This document shows, one piece after another, positions 61,201 through 64,000 of a stretch of 64,000 nt of DNA (its first letter is position 1; each line of letters opens with the position of its first letter). Both the position numbers and the translations under genes were made by a program. This DNA is from Bryoerythrophyllum caledonicum. Taxonomy: Eukaryota > Streptophyta > Bryopsida > Pottiales > Pottiaceae. The stretch is from assembly GCA_963971425.1 (NCBI GenBank), contig OZ020521.1:4853519-4917518 (forward strand), read 5' to 3'. A model generated the notes under the pieces. That model saw only the letters and a program-made list of their open reading frames with translations. It was not told where the DNA came from and ran no database searches.

Positions 61201-64000
61201 CATGTCTTGATAGAAAAAACCCAAAGATCGCGGGACGCCAATCAACCACCGCATCGTTTCGTCCACCGCTTCAAAAAAAAAACAAAACGACCTTCAAGTC
61301 CATGCGGAAATCCTATGAAGCAAAACACTCTTCTACCAAATGAATCCTCGAGGTTAGCTTGGATCCTTATATACTTCCAAATTGAATCCATATTTAATAA
61401 TATTGTTCAATAATAGAAAAATATTACAATAATCCAAATTGAATCCATATTTAGTATTGTTCACTTTACAAAATCCTATAATCCATTATTTGAATATTAG
61501 ACTTATCTAATTCACTTTTGGAAGGTCGAATTGGACGATAAAAATAGAATCAAGATATTTCATCACGACACCATGTGGGGCCCACACGAAGTTCATATTA
61601 ACTACTTTTGCCCATAACTTCGTATCATCATAACTTATACCCGAATGGAATATTCGATGACTTTGGAGCAAAGGTGAAGTATGGTACGGTGGGTCCCACC
61701 ACATGGATGCTTTGTGGATCAACATTCCAACAATGCAAATATGATCATTGGTGTGTGAAGATCTACCGGATATAAATAGTATGTGGGGCCCACGTGGGAC
61801 CCACCGTACACTTATATGTCTCTTACCGTAATAAATGCACAAATGGATATCTATGATATTGGGAGTGAGACCCTCCAAATATTGCCACATGGAGGGAGAG
61901 AGGATTTAGAGAAAAAGTTCAAGGGGGTGGGGACCGCGGTGTATTTTTGGGGGGGCACTTACTGTTATGCTTTTTCTTCATATACCTAAGGCAACCCGGG
62001 CATCTAAAGTGAATAGCGGGTATCTAAAATAAATGAGTGGGACTACCCTTGACCCCTAAATTACCAAGATTGACCTTCAAGGACCAGGCGGGTTCCGCTT
62101 GTGTCAATCTTTAGCATTCTTTTCCAAAAAATTATCGTAGATGGACATTACTAAAAGCTTTGTGTGAGTCCAAGTTTTTCCCCAATCCGACATTTAATGA
62201 AAAAGTTATACGGTTTTGAAGTTCGAATGGGGAGAGCGGGCCCGTCGGGCAACTCCAAATACTTTTGCTAAGACACTCTATTGAAGGTGATATTTTCAAC
62301 AACGACAAATAATATTATTTCCTTTCATCTTGTCAAGAAAAATCTCTTGTCTTTAGTGAGAAATAGCATATGAATCCAAGTCATACATTTTCACACATTG
62401 TCGCACATTGTCGGGCTAAGTACCAAAAAATCTTCTTCTTTTCCACATAAAACTTAGTGATCTTCATATTTTTACTTTTTTATTTTCCCCACGGCATTGT
62501 GCGGTGTAAACCTTTCCATTGACCATTCGGATTCTCATTCTAGAACATATTAGGTTCACAAAAAAATAAAACGTGAATTGATAGTTTTTGAACCTCCACT
62601 CCTTGCACAATTTTTTTGAAAATGCTACAACTCTCCCCAACCTCTAAAATTTTGTGAACAAGGAGTTGATTGCATGTTCAACATGATTGTAATAGCTTAA
62701 CATATTGTGTAGTGCAAAAAATTCACAACAAGTGATGTCAAAGTCAGCTGATCCTCTCAAAGCATTAAAGAAAATGACATCTTCCTACATTTCAAACGCT
62801 ATAATCTTCCGATCCGTACGGTCAAAAAATGTGAAATTTTGCAGGCATGTTAATGACCTAGTCGTGTTCAAGATCCTACGGTCAAAACTTGAAAAAAAGA
62901 CCCGGAGTTTCTCCTTTACACCCTACAACAGAATCTACATTTTTAAGGCGGGTTTTGTCAAGAAACTCTAGGTGTTAGGAAAAACCAATGCAACAAAGGG
63001 AGGGGTCGAGGCCCTCGACCTCTCTTGCCATGCAACAAAGAGGAGGGGTCGAGGCCTCGACCCCTCTTGCCATACAACACAAGGCCATACAACACAAGGC
63101 CATACAACAAACACAAGGGAGGGGTCGAGGCCTCGACCCCTCTTCCTCTACGCAAAGGAATTACGCAACAACTTTGAAAGCTCACATACCTTGCACATGT
63201 CTTGATAGAAAAAACCCAAAGATCGCGGGACGCCAATCAACCACCGCATCGTTTCGTCCACCGCTTCAAAAAAAAAACAAAACGACCTTCAAGTCCATGC
63301 GGAAATCCTATGAAGCAAAACACTCTTCTACCAAATGAATCCTCGAGGTTAGCTTGGATCCTTATATACTTCCAAATTGAATCCATATTTAATAATATTG
63401 TTCAATAATAGAAAAATATTACAATAATCCAAATTGAATCCATATTTAGTATTGTTCACTTTACAAAATCCTATAATCCATTATTTGAATATTAGACTTA
63501 TCTAATTCACTTTTGGAAGGTCGAATTGGACGATAAAAATAGAATCAAGATATTTCATCACGACACCATGTGGGGCCCACACGAAGTTCATATTAACTAC
63601 TTTTGCCCATAACTTCGTATCATCATAACTTATACCCGAATGGAATATTCGATGACTTTGGAGCAAAGGTGAAGTATGGTACGGTGGGTCCCACCACATG
63701 GATGCTTTGTGGATCAACATTCCAACAATGCAAATATGATCATTGGTGTGTGAAGATCTACCGGATATAAATAGTATGTGGGGCCCACGTGGGACCCACC
63801 GTACACTTATATGTCTCTTACCGTAATAAATGCACAAATGGATATCTATGATATTGGGAGTGAGACCCTCCAAATATTGCCACATGGAGGGAGAGAGGAT
63901 TTAGAGAAAAAGTTCAAGGGGGTGGGGACCGCGGTGTATTTTTGGGGGGGCACTTACTGTTATGCTTTTTCTTCATATACCTAAGGCAACCCGGGCATCT

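Larger units (their letters stand above)
34393..64000 (+). repeat. Satellite tandem array 2 (14 complete units and one partial, runs off the window)
   Basis: Units start at 34393, 36388, 38383, 40363, 42343, 44323, 46318, 48298, 50278, 52273, 54253, 56233, 58228, 60223 and 62218. Lengths are 1995 or 1980 bp; the 15-bp difference is one GCCATACAACACAAG repeat. All have three palindromes. Only a handful of point differences are visible among them: 41281 and 47236 (C to T), 41548 and 47503 (A to G), 49313 (A to G) and 62086 (G to A). Such uniformity points to very recent amplification or strong homogenisation. No convincing gene is present; the repeated short frames shift relative to each other on both strands and show no domain. 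Confidence 0.95.

Noticed and set aside
34393-64000. Array as rDNA spacer or 5S gene cluster
   Set aside because: No 18S, 25S or 5S-like sequence was recognised in the unit on either strand.

Overview
The window is nuclear DNA from a photosynthetic eukaryote, most likely a land plant and perhaps an early-diverging one such as a moss or liverwort. Evidence: short GT-AG introns, the end of an ARPC1 (Arp2/3 complex) gene, and a small nuclear gene whose protein carries a plastid/thylakoid-type bipartite leader with a twin-arginine motif. The clade is an inference from gene style and transposon content, not a demonstrated identity.

Layout. 1-3156 is the only host-gene region: the last five coding exons of ARPC1 (63-1203, + strand) and a two-exon gene for a putative thylakoid-lumen protein (2647-3156, + strand). 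3157-4713 is AT-rich intergenic DNA. From 4714 to the end the window is transposons and satellite DNA. A DUF7869-type transposon (E1) has an intact 1075-residue ORF at 5478-8705 (- strand), followed by a diverged satellite monomer and a tandem array of about 1.9 kb units (10231-15976). A 200-N gap lies at 16270-16469. Beyond it are another diverged monomer and a second, decayed DUF7869 transposase (E2, 17962-21192, + strand). Next is a broken non-LTR-type retroelement with an RNase H domain, split by a Tc1-like DD34E element (23516-27194) that has unusual ~947-bp inverted repeats and TA target duplications. At 28931 the E1 block starts again as a near-perfect second copy (same 1075-residue protein, 29640-32867), followed by a second satellite array that runs from 34393 past the window end (14 full units and one partial).

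The most unusual structure is the link between DUF7869 transposons and the satellite. Monomer-like sequence lies upstream of both transposase types, in opposite orientations relative to the gene. Each amplified unit carries one to three near-perfect 24-bp GC-rich palindromes that multiply as a nested repeat, four GTGGGNCCCAC palindromes beside a TATA-like box, and, in array 2, signs of a three-unit (5955-bp) higher-order repeat. The small ORFs inside the units are not convincing genes.
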